Source of the DNA: Nitrospirales bacterium | GTDB taxonomy: Bacteria > Nitrospirota > Nitrospiria > Nitrospirales > UBA8639 | Assembly: GCA_021604005.1 (NCBI GenBank) | Contig: BQIV01000002.1 | Span: 186,001 to 250,000, forward strand | Length of the DNA stretch: 64,000 nt | Reading direction: 5' to 3' | In this document: in pieces, positions 27,286 through 36,686 of the stretch | Numbering within the stretch: the first letter of the stretch is position 1 | How the letters are laid out: each line of letters opens with the position of its first letter | The notes under the pieces: model-generated | Database searches by the model: none | Told to the model about the DNA's origin: nothing | The model's input: only the letters and a program-made list of their open reading frames with translations | Program-made: the position numbers and the translations under genes

Positions 27286-28059
27286 ATGAAACGCCATATT
27301 TTTTTAATAGCAATTTTGTTAACCCTTAGTCTCGGCGCACTGGTGCTGCCGGCAATGGCAACCAGCGGAGAATTCTGTGAAACCTTACCACCAGGCGGTA
27401 CGGATAACTGTGAAGAGGGACCTGGCCCTGGACCAAATCCCATACAGTGCCCAGATGGAACAATGGCAAATAGTCTAGAAGACTGCCCACCAGTTCTGTG
27501 TTCGGACGGCAACACGGTGCCTAACGGCCAAACCTGTCCGCCGATTCAATGCAATCACTCAGGTCCTGTACCTGACGGCGAAGAGTGTCCATCACACCAG
27601 TGTCCCGATGGCACGACTTTGCCAGATAACGTGCCCTGCCCACCAGTCCTCTGCCCGGACGGAACCAAACTACCTAACGGACAAAACTGCCCGGAACCAG
27701 ACTTGATTGGCAAATTGACTGTTAGACAGATGAGCAATCAGGTGGCTAGCGTCACCGTCAGGGTAACCAATACGGGAACGGCACCCGCATTGAGTGCCGC
27801 AGACAGCGGTTACGTCGTCGATGTTGGTCTATTTCGTTCATCGTCGAGTAAGATACCGATTGCGGGAACTAAAAAGGTGCGGCTCAAAACCACGAACACA
27901 CTTACCCCCGGTTCCAGCGAGACCGTCCAGGTCGATATTCCACTGACCAGCAACCTTCTGCGGCCTCAGGGTAAAGTGATTGTGTGTGCGGATATTGATC
28001 CCGAAAAGTCAGTGAAGGAAACGAACGAAGACAACAATCGTACGTGTCAGGCAATTTGA
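27286..28059 (+). CDS. Exported protein with Cys-rich CPDG repeats and a CARDB-like domain
   Basis: 257 residues. Signal peptide residues 1-25 (ending ALVLPAMA). Residues about 30-135 hold five or six imperfect repeats of the form C-P/S-D-G-T-x-x-P-N/D-x-x-x-C-P-P, each with two cysteines. Residues 140-257 resemble a CARDB/Ig-like cell-adhesion domain (VTVRVTNTGTAPA ... VKETNEDNN). Probably a surface or periplasmic binding/adhesion protein. A strong GGAGG precedes the ATG and a perfect hairpin terminator follows. Confidence 0.85.
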   Translation: MKRHIFLIAILLTLSLGALVLPAMATSGEFCETLPPGGTDNCEEGPGPGPNPIQCPDGTMANSLEDCPPVLCSDGNTVPNGQTCPPIQCNHSGPVPDGEECPSHQCPDGTTLPDNVPCPPVLCPDGTKLPNGQNCPEPDLIGKLTVRQMSNQVASVTVRVTNTGTAPALSAADSGYVVDVGLFRSSSSKIPIAGTKKVRLKTTNTLTPGSSETVQVDIPLTSNLLRPQGKVIVCADIDPEKSVKETNEDNNRTCQAI

Positions 28060-28079
28060 CTTGTGCGGTCAACTCAAGA

Positions 28080-28115
28080 GCTAGATGAGGTTCATCACGT
28101 TGAGCCTCATCTAGC
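28080..28115 (+). terminator. Hairpin terminator after the 27286 gene
   Basis: GCTAGATGAGG (28080-28090) and CCTCATCTAGC (28105-28115) form a perfect 11-bp stem. Confidence 0.6.
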
Positions 28116-28220
28116 AAACTTAATCAAAACATCATCCTATCGTCCTCTAATCGATGTTGACACCATTGTGAATAGAGAAAACTTTAATAATTTGTAATAC
28201 TGCGTGCAGATTGCAGAAAT

Positions 28221-28658
28221 TTATTTTTCCACCGGAGTTAACTCGGCTACCTGCCGAAGACCTGCTTTCGTCGCACCCTGAGCTTTCAACATGCGCTTGC
28301 CGTTATCTTCATAGAGTATGAACGTCGCACTTCCCGTACCTGGGTTTGGTTCTGTCACAAGCTTCCCATTTTCTAGGTTAAGAGTACCACCTCCCAGCCA
28401 TGCTCCTATCACACGATAACTTGCAAATTCGTACTGACCCTCTTCTGAAATTCGTACCTTCACCCAATCTTCCTGGCGGACAGTTTTTGGCTCTGTCCAG
28501 GTTGTGCCTTCCCATTTTCCAGCAACATCCTTGACATCCATAATTGGAACTTCTTTCCATGACGGACTCTCAGGAAGGTGAACTCCAGTACAAGAAGAGA
28601 GCATTGACAGAACAAAAAGCAGTTGCACGCACAATACAAATCGAAGAAATTTACTCAT
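28221..28658 (-). CDS. Predicted lipoprotein of unknown function
   Basis: 145 residues from ATG 28658, chosen because AAGGAGATGATA precedes it; two more codons lie upstream. Lipobox LSMLSSC. The mature part ends in a beta-rich domain (KWEGTTWTEP, GQYEFASYRVIG, GTGSATFILYEDNGKRML) that looks like a small sandwich fold. No family name assigned. Confidence 0.78.
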   Translation of the reverse strand: MSKFLRFVLCVQLLFVLSMLSSCTGVHLPESPSWKEVPIMDVKDVAGKWEGTTWTEPKTVRQEDWVKVRISEEGQYEFASYRVIGAWLGGGTLNLENGKLVTEPNPGTGSATFILYEDNGKRMLKAQGATKAGLRQVAELTPVEK

Positions 28659-28954
28659 TATCATCTCCTTTTTTCCTGTTCATGACCATCATTAGTACCC
28701 AGCATCGAAGGGGACCTTTTTATTTGATCTGATTCAGAAAAGCTCAGCAGTATCGACCCAAGACTTTCAAATACTACATATCATTAATAAGTGCTTTCAA
28801 ATGTCGGCATCTCACTCACAAGAAAACTTGAAAAAGTGTTTCCTCTAACACGTACACCAAACCCGTATGATTACATAGAGCAAAATTTAATAAGGTATCT
28901 GACATAAAGACAGAGGGGAAACAGTTTCTTTATGCAAGCAAGAGTATAGCTTTT

Positions 28955-29668
28955 CTAGGAATTTCTCCAAGCTCTGTCTTTTTCCAGCCCCTCTTTGACA
29001 CCTTGGCTCACAATTCGTCCAATGAGTTCTCCCATTTTGGTATGCGTGCCGCTATACCGGCAGTACTGGCCTCGACCCGAAACGACGGCAACCACATCTG
29101 TCCCTGTCCCAGTCGCATTGAGCGTTCCTGACGCGTTGAGTATACTCTCTTCCAATAACGTCGCGGTTTTACTTTCAGTCGCCACGCCGACGGCACAAAC
29201 CATCGCCGCCGAACTCAGTCGTGCATTCGTGAGTAAAATGATATTTATTGTCCCAACTTTGGATTGAGTCTTTTGTCTTGAATAAACGACCGTTGACTCG
29301 CCGGCATGAACGGCGTTGCTCACGCCCACGGTAAAGAATCCTTCGACCCACAGCCCATCAGCTTCAACACGATGAAGGACCAGACAGCGCATATCGACTG
29401 CGGTCATCAACCCGACACATCGACCGTGAACTCCCCGTTGCTTGGCTAATTCACCAAGAAACCGACTGGGATCTTGCTCACTATCTTCATGATATGAGGT
29501 AGAATTTTGATCGAGAACTTGATGATTGATGATTCCATTGGCACGCACGATTCCTCCACCATGAACAGCAGACGAAATCACACGACGAGATGAAGCAAAG
29601 GGAATAACAAGCGTACGATCAGCAATCCGATATGCGGTCGTCCAAAAACCTGGGCTCGTCAACTCCAT
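28955..29668 (-). CDS. cbiZ: Adenosylcobinamide amidohydrolase
   Basis: 237 residues of the CbiZ family (central SAVHGGGIVRANGIINHQV and VGVSNAVHAGEST; LLTNARLSSAAMVCAV). CbiZ hydrolyses the amide that attaches the aminopropanol/nucleotide loop of adenosylcobinamide or pseudocobalamin, returning adenosylcobyric acid. It is the last gene of the nucleotide-loop operon and overlaps cobD by 10 bp, so the pathway can strip and rebuild the lower loop, that is, remodel foreign corrinoids. Confidence 0.9.
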   Translation of the reverse strand: MELTSPGFWTTAYRIADRTLVIPFASSRRVISSAVHGGGIVRANGIINHQVLDQNSTSYHEDSEQDPSRFLGELAKQRGVHGRCVGLMTAVDMRCLVLHRVEADGLWVEGFFTVGVSNAVHAGESTVVYSRQKTQSKVGTINIILLTNARLSSAAMVCAVGVATESKTATLLEESILNASGTLNATGTGTDVVAVVSGRGQYCRYSGTHTKMGELIGRIVSQGVKEGLEKDRAWRNS

Positions 29669-30792
29669 TTTTTTAACTCACGCTTTACGGCCTTCACTAA
29701 TCGATCATTCTCCTTTGGACGTCGTACCGCAAGGCGTATAGTTGGCACATCGACTCCTGCGAAGTTCTGACAATTTCGAATGACAATGCCTTGAGTACAC
29801 AACTCCTGAGTTAATAGGGAAACCTGATCCTGCGCCTTCAATTGCACAAGGAGAAAATTGGCTGATGACGGATGCACACGCAGACCAGGAATCTGACGTA
29901 ACGCTTGAGTAAAGCGCGTTCGTTCCTGCTTCATAAATTGCACAGATCGTCGCCGATAGGTGGTGTCGCAAAGCGCCGCCTCCGCGGCGGCCGATGCCAG
30001 GGCATTCACCGACCAAGGCGGAAGCATCGACCGAATTTGACTCACGACTTTCGCCGGCCCGGCTGCATATCCAAGACGAAGACCGGGAATGGCGAAAAAC
30101 TTTGTAAAGCTGCGAAGGACCAACAGCGTTTCACTCTTCCTCACATGTCGCAGCACAGAACGAGTCGCACAATAATCAACAAATGCTTCATCTACGATGA
30201 GACGTGCACCAGCCTGTTGCACCGAATCCAACAATTGATGAAACGATGCACGCGAAATGACTTGCCCCGTCGGGCTATTCGGATGACAGAGAAAAATGGT
30301 ATCGATCGGGTGAATCCCACGACGAGACGGTTTTTCCCTCATACCCGACTGCTTATGTAAGAGGGCGCATACATCGTCAATGGGAGGAGCATACCGAGTC
30401 ATTGACGTGGCATGCACATAGGTACAGCGCGCACCTGCTAATATCAACGCACGCTCAAATTCCATAAACGTCGGACCAATTACAAGACCATGACGGCTGC
30501 CAAGCGCTCGAGGTATGACGGAGATCAGTTCGGCTGACCCATTTCCTACGATCAAACATTCTTCAGGAATGCGATGAAACTTCGCGAGCTGCGCTCGCAA
30601 GGACTGTGCGTCAATCTCAGGATAATGAATCGTGAGAGAAATCGCCCGATGAATGGCACGGCGGACAGAAGGAGAGAGCCCCAGGGGATTGATGCTGGCG
30701 CTAAAATCAAGCACGTGCTGAATAGATCGGCCTTGTGATCGAGCCACCGCATGGACATTGCCTCCATGTAAGGGAAACGGTATCACCACCAC
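29659..30792 (-). CDS. cobD: L-threonine-O-3-phosphate decarboxylase
   Basis: 377 residues, fold-type I PLP enzyme. K231 in SFTKFFAIPGLRLGY binds PLP, D201 (IVDEAFVDY) hydrogen-bonds the pyridine, and the N-terminal HGGN plus FSASINPLG are typical of CobD rather than histidinol-phosphate aminotransferase. It makes (R)-1-amino-2-propanol O-2-phosphate, the linker CbiB attaches. Overlaps cbiB by 10 bp. Name follows Salmonella usage. Confidence 0.92.
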   Translation of the reverse strand: MVVIPFPLHGGNVHAVARSQGRSIQHVLDFSASINPLGLSPSVRRAIHRAISLTIHYPEIDAQSLRAQLAKFHRIPEECLIVGNGSAELISVIPRALGSRHGLVIGPTFMEFERALILAGARCTYVHATSMTRYAPPIDDVCALLHKQSGMREKPSRRGIHPIDTIFLCHPNSPTGQVISRASFHQLLDSVQQAGARLIVDEAFVDYCATRSVLRHVRKSETLLVLRSFTKFFAIPGLRLGYAAGPAKVVSQIRSMLPPWSVNALASAAAEAALCDTTYRRRSVQFMKQERTRFTQALRQIPGLRVHPSSANFLLVQLKAQDQVSLLTQELCTQGIVIRNCQNFAGVDVPTIRLAVRRPKENDRLVKAVKRELKKWS

Positions 30793-31730
30793 ACCAGACC
30801 AATCAGGAACCCGGCGACAAGAAGGGAAGCCACAATCATCACGTGAATCGCCTGAACAATATGATTCGGTACTAGAGGTTGAATTGGATCACCAATCAAT
30901 TGCCGCTTCACAAGAATTCCCTGGTAGTAATTGCTTCCGCCAAGTTGCACTGTTAATGCTCCCGCCATCGCCGCTTCAGGACGTCCACTATTGAGGCTGG
31001 CATGTTTCCCCCCATCACGCAGCAGTATCTTCCATGCATAAACTCCAGTTCCATTAAGAAGTCCCGCTGCCAGGACAAGACACAGTCCACTCAAGCGAGC
31101 CGGCACCCAGTTCAACACATCGTCACAGCGTGCGGCAGCCCAGCCGAAGTACTGATACGATTCGGTTCGGTGACCAATCATAGAGTCCAAAGTATTGACC
31201 GCCTTATAGGCAAAGGCAAGCGATGGACCGCCAAGCGCGAGATAACATAATGGAGCCACGACTCCGTCAGACGTACTTTCGGCGACGGTCTCGATGGTCG
31301 CTCGAATGACTTCCGGCTCAGACAATTCTTCCGTATCCCGACCAACAATCAATGAGAGCGCAGCACGGGCCTGCTCGAGCGATCCATTCTGCAACGCACG
31401 ATACACCTGATTCGCGTGATCGGCTAAATCCCTTGCAGCCAGCGCTGTATAGCCCAACAAAATCCACAGGATATGACTAATCCACTCATTGAATTGTGAG
31501 GTCATGAAAAGGATCCATTCGACACTGACATAGCACAACACGGGAAGTCCCACCGCCAACACCATCCCTGCGACATATTGACTGCTCGTACTTCGAGCCC
31601 AAACCAACACGTGCTGTTCATACCAGTGAGCGATCAACCCCATGAGCCGAACCGGGTGCGGAAACCATCGTGGATCACCAAGAGCCGCATCTAAGCCACA
31701 GGCGGCCAACACTTTTAAGGCAACAATCAT
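30783..31730 (-). CDS. cbiB: Adenosylcobinamide-phosphate synthase
   Basis: 315 residues, polytopic membrane protein. LDAALGDPRWFPHPVRLMG and the central ESTSDGVVAPLCYLALGG/VNTLDSMIGHR motifs are diagnostic of CbiB. It joins cobyric acid to aminopropanol phosphate. The overlap with the upstream CWC gene (31727-31730) and with cobD downstream shows one translational unit. Confidence 0.96.
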   Translation of the reverse strand: MIVALKVLAACGLDAALGDPRWFPHPVRLMGLIAHWYEQHVLVWARSTSSQYVAGMVLAVGLPVLCYVSVEWILFMTSQFNEWISHILWILLGYTALAARDLADHANQVYRALQNGSLEQARAALSLIVGRDTEELSEPEVIRATIETVAESTSDGVVAPLCYLALGGPSLAFAYKAVNTLDSMIGHRTESYQYFGWAAARCDDVLNWVPARLSGLCLVLAAGLLNGTGVYAWKILLRDGGKHASLNSGRPEAAMAGALTVQLGGSNYYQGILVKRQLIGDPIQPLVPNHIVQAIHVMIVASLLVAGFLIGLVWW

Positions 31731-31948
31731 GGGTCAGTATGAGGTGCACTCAACTTTAGAACATCAGGCGGGAGAGTTGCTCCGGTCAACTCAGCTAGAC
31801 ATGCGGGACAGAGGCATTCATGAAACTGTTCGACAATCGATGTATATTGTTCATCGGTCACCGGCATCGCACCGCACCAACAACCAAAGAGTCCACAAAT
31901 AAACGCTTGCTGGCATCGTTCACATGTCTTGGGAATTCGACGTTTCAT
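31727..31948 (-). CDS. Cysteine-rich CWC family protein
   Basis: 73 residues with eight or nine cysteines: CERC, CWC in FGCWCGAMP, and CLCPACL. This is the cysteine-rich CWC family (function unknown; the cysteines probably bind metal). It overlaps cbiB by 4 bp and follows cobS by 13 bp, so it is a true member of the cobalamin operon. A second paralogue sits at 36679-36900, upstream of bluB. Confidence 0.85.
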   Translation of the reverse strand: MKRRIPKTCERCQQAFICGLFGCWCGAMPVTDEQYTSIVEQFHECLCPACLAELTGATLPPDVLKLSAPHTDP

Positions 31949-31961
31949 ATTCTGACTTCCC

Positions 31962-32729
31962 TTACAGATTGCCTACGAACCACGGAGCTGACACCAAGAA
32001 TATTAATTCAATAACTTCATTGATCGTTCCGAGAATATCGCCAGTCACTCCGCCAAAGGCACGCGAGGCCCACCACACAATCAACCGGGTCATGAGCATA
32101 ATTCCGAATAAGAGCACGATGGCCTTCAATGGATGAATCGCCCACATGAGACCAATCAGCATGATCATCGTGGCCATGAAGACATCACGAACAGAAATGA
32201 ACTGAATAAACGCCGCTGCGACACCACCGTCAGGACGAGGATACGTGACGTTCCAAGAAGCCATCACCATCGACCATCGGCCAAGTGCCGGCATACAAAG
32301 TAACAACGATTCTCGAGATTCGGAAGGAAGGTTGACAAGTCCGGCATACCGCAATCCAATAGCCAGGATAAGACCCGTCGCCCCGATAGCTCCGATGTGG
32401 CTATCCCGCATTATCGCTAATCGATGATGAGGATCTTTTCCTCCAGCCATAGCATCAATAGTGTCGGCCAATCCATCCTGATGTAGCGCGCCAGTTACCA
32501 TTACCAGAATGGACAGCAACAGCATGTTCGCCACGGGTTCCGACAGCACCATCATCAAAAGCCGGTCACTGAGCACGAGTATCGTGCCGAGCAAAAACCC
32601 GACAAACGGATACCACCCAAATGATGCCGCTATCGTCTGTGGTTGCACATGGGATTGAGAACTGAAGGGTAAGGGAAGAATGGTCAGGAAATTCCAAGCC
32701 AATGAAAACGACTGCCAGAGTCCCTTCAT
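31962..32729 (-). CDS. cobS: Adenosylcobinamide-GDP ribazoletransferase
   Basis: 255 residues, membrane protein. GALHQDGLADTIDAMAGG and the HRLAIMRDSHIGAIGATG block contain the conserved aspartates of the CobS phosphotransferase family. It joins adenosylcobinamide-GDP and alpha-ribazole (phosphate). Overlaps cobT by 4 bp. Confidence 0.96.
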   Translation of the reverse strand: MKGLWQSFSLAWNFLTILPLPFSSQSHVQPQTIAASFGWYPFVGFLLGTILVLSDRLLMMVLSEPVANMLLLSILVMVTGALHQDGLADTIDAMAGGKDPHHRLAIMRDSHIGAIGATGLILAIGLRYAGLVNLPSESRESLLLCMPALGRWSMVMASWNVTYPRPDGGVAAAFIQFISVRDVFMATMIMLIGLMWAIHPLKAIVLLFGIMLMTRLIVWWASRAFGGVTGDILGTINEVIELIFLVSAPWFVGNL

Positions 32730-33799
32730 ACATTCTCCGGTTCAGTCGTCTGACGTTCGTCCACTCCTGCATCATCAAATGTCGCCATCTGCGTCATGAG
32801 GAGAAGACTGGACTGCAATAATCCAATGGCTAAACACGCTCCGGTGCCTTCGCCAAGACGAAGCTCAAGATCGAGTAACGGCCGCAGGCGTAACTGTTCT
32901 AGCACAATTCCATGACCGTCTTCCGCCGATTGGTGAGACGCAATCAGATACTCCCGGCATGTTGGGGCAAGCGTCACGGCAAGGAGCGCCGCGGCCCCAG
33001 CGATAAATCCATCCAAAACAACCGGAATGCGACAGGCCGCCCCGCCAAGAATGATGCCCACTAACCCGCCGATTTCAAAACCACCGACTTTGCTCAGCAC
33101 ATCAAATGCATCACCGGCTTGAGGATCATTGATCCGAAGAGCCTGTTCGATCACTCGTCGCTTTCGATTCAATCCCTCATCATCCACACCGGTACCTCGA
33201 CCCGTGATGCGGGAAATAGGCTGCCCCGTCATGACGGCGGTAATCGCCGCGCTTGAAGTCGTATTGCCAATGCCCATTTCCCCGGTCGCCACCACGCCCA
33301 TGCCATCAGCAACCGCTTGATCAACTAATTCAATGCCTATTTCTACCGAACGGATAGCCTCGTCACGAGACATGGCCGGTCCCATAACCATATTCTTGGT
33401 GCCATGTCCAATTTTTCTCGATACCAATCCAACAAGATGATCGAGATTGCCGGCTACGCCCATATCCACAACCTGCACGTCCGCCCCGACTTGACGGGCC
33501 AGCACATTGATCGCCGCACCACCATTGAGGAAATTGGCCACCATCTGCGCCGTGACCGAACTGGGATAGGCACTGACGCCTTCGGCGACCACGCCATGGT
33601 CTGCTGCAAGCGTCAACACTCTGGCCTTGGGACACGACGGATTTTCATCCCGTGAAATTGCCACATACTGCGCAGCCAGTTCTTCAAGGCGCCCCAAACT
33701 GCCACGCGGTTTGGTCAACCGATCGAGTTTGGCTTGCGCGTGGACAAGAAGACGTGGATCTAAAGGAAGAATCGTTTTCATCGTTGGTTCAATCATCAT
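32726..33799 (-). CDS. cobT: Nicotinate-nucleotide:dimethylbenzimidazole phosphoribosyltransferase
   Basis: 357 residues, CobT family throughout. SxSxPxGSLG-like KPRGSLGRLEELA, DHGVVAEGVSAYP, GEMGIGNTTSSAA and the C-terminal LRLGEGTGACLA (catalytic Glu) are all present. It makes alpha-ribazole phosphate from the DMB produced by BluB. Its ATG overlaps the cobU stop (ATGA). Confidence 0.97.
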   Translation of the reverse strand: MMIEPTMKTILPLDPRLLVHAQAKLDRLTKPRGSLGRLEELAAQYVAISRDENPSCPKARVLTLAADHGVVAEGVSAYPSSVTAQMVANFLNGGAAINVLARQVGADVQVVDMGVAGNLDHLVGLVSRKIGHGTKNMVMGPAMSRDEAIRSVEIGIELVDQAVADGMGVVATGEMGIGNTTSSAAITAVMTGQPISRITGRGTGVDDEGLNRKRRVIEQALRINDPQAGDAFDVLSKVGGFEIGGLVGIILGGAACRIPVVLDGFIAGAAALLAVTLAPTCREYLIASHQSAEDGHGIVLEQLRLRPLLDLELRLGEGTGACLAIGLLQSSLLLMTQMATFDDAGVDERQTTEPENV

Positions 33800-34386
33800 T
33801 TCAGTTGAAGTGGAATGCCACTCGCCACAAAATAGACTTTATCAGCGGCAGCGGCAACCTGTTGATTCATACGGCCCGCACGATCTCGAAATTCCCGAGT
33901 CAAGGGATCACCGGGAACAATACCAAGCCCAACTTCATTGCTAATCACAATGACTCGACCAGGCACCCGACGAACAGACGTCAAAAACTCTTTAAGCAAA
34001 GAGGGAAATTTCTTACGTTGAACTGTATCTCCGAGAATATTGCTGAGCCAAAGAGTCAGGCAATCAACCACGACACTCTGATACGCCTTTCCCTTTGCGT
34101 GAAACCATTGACTCATATGGACGGGAATTTCTACCGTATCCCACGTTCCACGACGGCTTCGTTGATGCTTCCGTATCCGCAGAGCCATTTCGTGATCTAA
34201 TGGTTCTGCTGTCGCAAGAAACGCCCGTGGCTTCATCGTTCGAGTAAAGGTTAGGGCAAAGTCACTTTTCCCTGATCGCGCGCCTCCCAAGATTAAAATC
34301 AGTTCGTTCTTTGTTTTCGCTTGAGAAGATCGTTTTTTTGCAGGAGAAGATGTTTTCGTCATATTTCTTTTTGATACACGTGCCAT
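33796..34386 (-). CDS. cobU: Adenosylcobinamide kinase/adenosylcobinamide-phosphate guanylyltransferase
   Basis: 196 residues. P-loop GGARSGKS (34-41), H74 (RKHQRSRRG, the guanylylated histidine) and DCLTLWLSN are the CobU signature. It phosphorylates and guanylylates adenosylcobinamide. A long lysine/serine-rich N-terminal tail precedes the P-loop; an alternative ATG at 34362 would shorten it by 8 codons. Overlaps cobT. Confidence 0.95.
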   Translation of the reverse strand: MARVSKRNMTKTSSPAKKRSSQAKTKNELILILGGARSGKSDFALTFTRTMKPRAFLATAEPLDHEMALRIRKHQRSRRGTWDTVEIPVHMSQWFHAKGKAYQSVVVDCLTLWLSNILGDTVQRKKFPSLLKEFLTSVRRVPGRVIVISNEVGLGIVPGDPLTREFRDRAGRMNQQVAAAADKVYFVASGIPLQLK

Positions 34387-34476
34387 TCGTATGAATAAGA
34401 TTTACTTGTTAGCAATGAATTTTTCCTGCATACTTGATGAAAACGATCACACGAACGCCTCTATGGTTCACCTCTC

Positions 34477-34502
34477 GCGTTACGTTTCACGTTTCACGTT
34501 TT
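34477..34502 (+). repeat. Heptad-type TTTCACG run
   Basis: GCGTTACGTTTCACG followed by TTTCACGTTTT overlaps the last codons of pduO. Related runs occur at 6945-6980, 36995-37028 and 50326-50362. Confidence 0.6.
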
Positions 34503-35091
34503 CCGCCTTCTGTAATTCTCGTTGCCATAGATACTCAGGCTCCTCTTGCGTTTTCGCCACCCATCGTGCCAGGACAAAGAGCGCATCACTTAGTCGATTC
34601 AGAAACTTGACCATGTGTGCATCAACCGGTTCATCTCGTGCTAGCGTGACACATAACCGTTCGGCACGCCGGCATGTCGTGCGGGCTTGGTGCAGAAATC
34701 CCGAGACTTTTCCGCCACCCGGCAAAATAAACTCCTTCAGCGGCTCAAGATCCCCTTGGCATTCGTCAATAATATTTTCTAATTGCTTCACGTGATCTGC
34801 GGTGACAGTCGGCATATTCGGAAACGTCTCTCCAGGAGCTGTCGCTAAGATGCCTCCAAGGTCAAACAATTTATTTTGAATCCACTGCAGTGTCTGCTCA
34901 AGACGTTCAGCTTCCTCACATTTCGGCTTCTCTTCACTATTGAACACGCGAGCCAACCCAATGACCGCATTCAATTCATCAACCGTTCCATACGTCTCAA
35001 CACGCAGGGAGTCTTTCCAGACTTCTTGGCCTCCGGCTAAACGCGTCTTTCCGGCATCGCCAGTTCTCGTATAGACTTTAGAAATTCGCAT
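34480..35091 (-). CDS. pduO: PduO-type ATP:cob(I)alamin adenosyltransferase
   Basis: 203 residues. N-terminal TRTGDAGKTRLAGG (9-22) binds ATP; RVETYGTVDELNA, FILPGG and CRRAERL complete the PduO fold. It adds the upper adenosyl ligand. The final residues (AENVKRET) come from a TTTCACG repeat that has grown into the gene end. First gene of the loop-assembly operon. A second, unrelated adenosyltransferase (CobO) is at 37059. Confidence 0.95.
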   Translation of the reverse strand: MRISKVYTRTGDAGKTRLAGGQEVWKDSLRVETYGTVDELNAVIGLARVFNSEEKPKCEEAERLEQTLQWIQNKLFDLGGILATAPGETFPNMPTVTADHVKQLENIIDECQGDLEPLKEFILPGGGKVSGFLHQARTTCRRAERLCVTLARDEPVDAHMVKFLNRLSDALFVLARWVAKTQEEPEYLWQRELQKAENVKRET

Positions 35092-35256
35092 GAATATTCC
35101 TCACACCAGTGACGAAAAAATGAAACTCTCGAAATGCCCACATGTGCACACCATTATGAGTTGACTAACTGAGACCATTTTGATTATTGAACACATACCC
35201 TTTATGAAGAATCTGAGACCTCACGAATCGTTTTCCAGACATGACAGGAGTCAATC

Positions 35257-35970
35257 ATGAACCGTAAGTATTTGGCATTTGATATTGAGACCGCCAAAAT
35301 TCTTCCAGAAGACTTTGGCGAGTTGCTGGCGCACCGACCACTCGGCATCTGCTGTGCCGCAACATGGGCCAGCCAGGAAGACGCCCCGCAACTGTTCTAT
35401 TCGCAACAACCCGATGGAACGCCAGCCGCGCAAATGAACCAACAGGACCTCTCGGCATTCGTCGACTTTCTTCTGGATCAAGCACAGAATGGATACAGTA
35501 TCCTCACATTGAACGGCTTGGGATTCGATTTCGATGTGCTTGCCGAAGAATCTACTCGTTGGGATGATTGTCGATACTTGGCACGTACGCACGTTGACAT
35601 CTTGTTTCATATTTTCTGTGAAAAAGGCTTTGGCGTCGGGCTCAACGCCGCCGCCAAAGCCATGGGGCTCAGTAAACCCGAAAACGTTGACGGATCAGTC
35701 GCTCCTCAGTTATGGAAAGATGGCGATTATCAACGTGTCCTCGATTATGTCGCTCAAGACTGTCGGCTGACGTTAGACATTGCTGAAACAAGTGAAAAGA
35801 ACAAAGCCTTTCAATGGATTACCCGAAAAGGGACAACGGGCTATGTTGACATTCCTTCGGGCTGGCAGTCGGTAGAAGAAGCCATGACCAAACCTCTCCC
35901 CGACACCTCATGGATGGATAAGCCATGGCCCCGGTCGAAATTTACGGCTTGGCTCGACTCCTCCTTGTGA
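35257..35970 (+). CDS. DEDD-type 3'-5' exonuclease-like protein
   Basis: 237 residues on the plus strand, against the cobalamin genes. FDIETAKIL (motif I, D-x-E), LTLNGLGFDFDVL (motif II) and DYVAQDCRLTLDIA (motif III, D) fit a predicted RNase H-like/DnaQ-like 3'-5' exonuclease family. Cytosolic; substrate unknown. It splits two cobalamin operons and may be unrelated to them. Confidence 0.82.
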   Translation: MNRKYLAFDIETAKILPEDFGELLAHRPLGICCAATWASQEDAPQLFYSQQPDGTPAAQMNQQDLSAFVDFLLDQAQNGYSILTLNGLGFDFDVLAEESTRWDDCRYLARTHVDILFHIFCEKGFGVGLNAAAKAMGLSKPENVDGSVAPQLWKDGDYQRVLDYVAQDCRLTLDIAETSEKNKAFQWITRKGTTGYVDIPSGWQSVEEAMTKPLPDTSWMDKPWPRSKFTAWLDSSL

Positions 35971-35993
35971 ACGACTCTCATCGTTACGACCAA

Positions 35994-36686
35994 TTACCGC
36001 TTCGCGGTTCTCTTCACATTGCCATTTCCATGTTTTCGTCCCCATGTCTCATAATGAACCAACTGTTCGAGCGGCAATCGTTTTCGCCAACCAGCTTTCT
36101 CTAAATCGGGACTCAACGAAAACTCTTTGACATAGCCCATACATAAATAGGCGACTACTTTCACGGACCGTGGAATGCCTACAAGGTTCTTTAACGCATC
36201 ATAATCGAGAATACTCACCCAGCCGATTCCAATACCCTCGGCACGAGCTGCCAGCCAAAGGTTTTGAATCGCACAACATGTGCTATAGACATCCGTCTCA
36301 CGAATGGTTGAGCGACCAAGGACATCTGGCCCTCCACGTTGCCTGGTGCAGGTGACACACAGATTGATCGGCGCCTCCTCAATACCCTCAAGCTTCAGAC
36401 TCCGATACAATTTAGCCTTAGACCCGCGATACCGCTGAGATGCTTCGTCATTCGCCTTCGTGAATAAGTGTTTCACCGACTGCTTGGTCTTCTTATCACG
36501 AATGACGACAAAATCCCACGGCTGCATGAACCCGACAGAGCCGGCATGATGAGATGCTTTGAGAATTCGCTCCAACGTCGCTTGAGGAATTCGCTTCGCC
36601 AAAAAATTTCGACGTACATCACGCCGCTCAAAAATCGCGCGATATACGGCGTCACGTTCTATTGTTGGGAACGCATGCTTACTCAT
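35994..36686 (-). CDS. bluB: 5,6-dimethylbenzimidazole synthase
   Basis: 230 residues from ATG 36686 (an upstream in-frame start at 36719 is within the preceding gene). YRAIFERRDVRRNF, GFMQPWDFVVIRD and AIQNLWLAARAEGIGIGWVSI are the BluB flavin signatures. BluB uses O2 to cut reduced FMN into DMB, the lower ligand used by CobT. It shows the host meets oxygen. Overlaps the upstream CWC gene. Confidence 0.96.
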   Translation of the reverse strand: MSKHAFPTIERDAVYRAIFERRDVRRNFLAKRIPQATLERILKASHHAGSVGFMQPWDFVVIRDKKTKQSVKHLFTKANDEASQRYRGSKAKLYRSLKLEGIEEAPINLCVTCTRQRGGPDVLGRSTIRETDVYSTCCAIQNLWLAARAEGIGIGWVSILDYDALKNLVGIPRSVKVVAYLCMGYVKEFSLSPDLEKAGWRKRLPLEQLVHYETWGRKHGNGNVKRTAKR

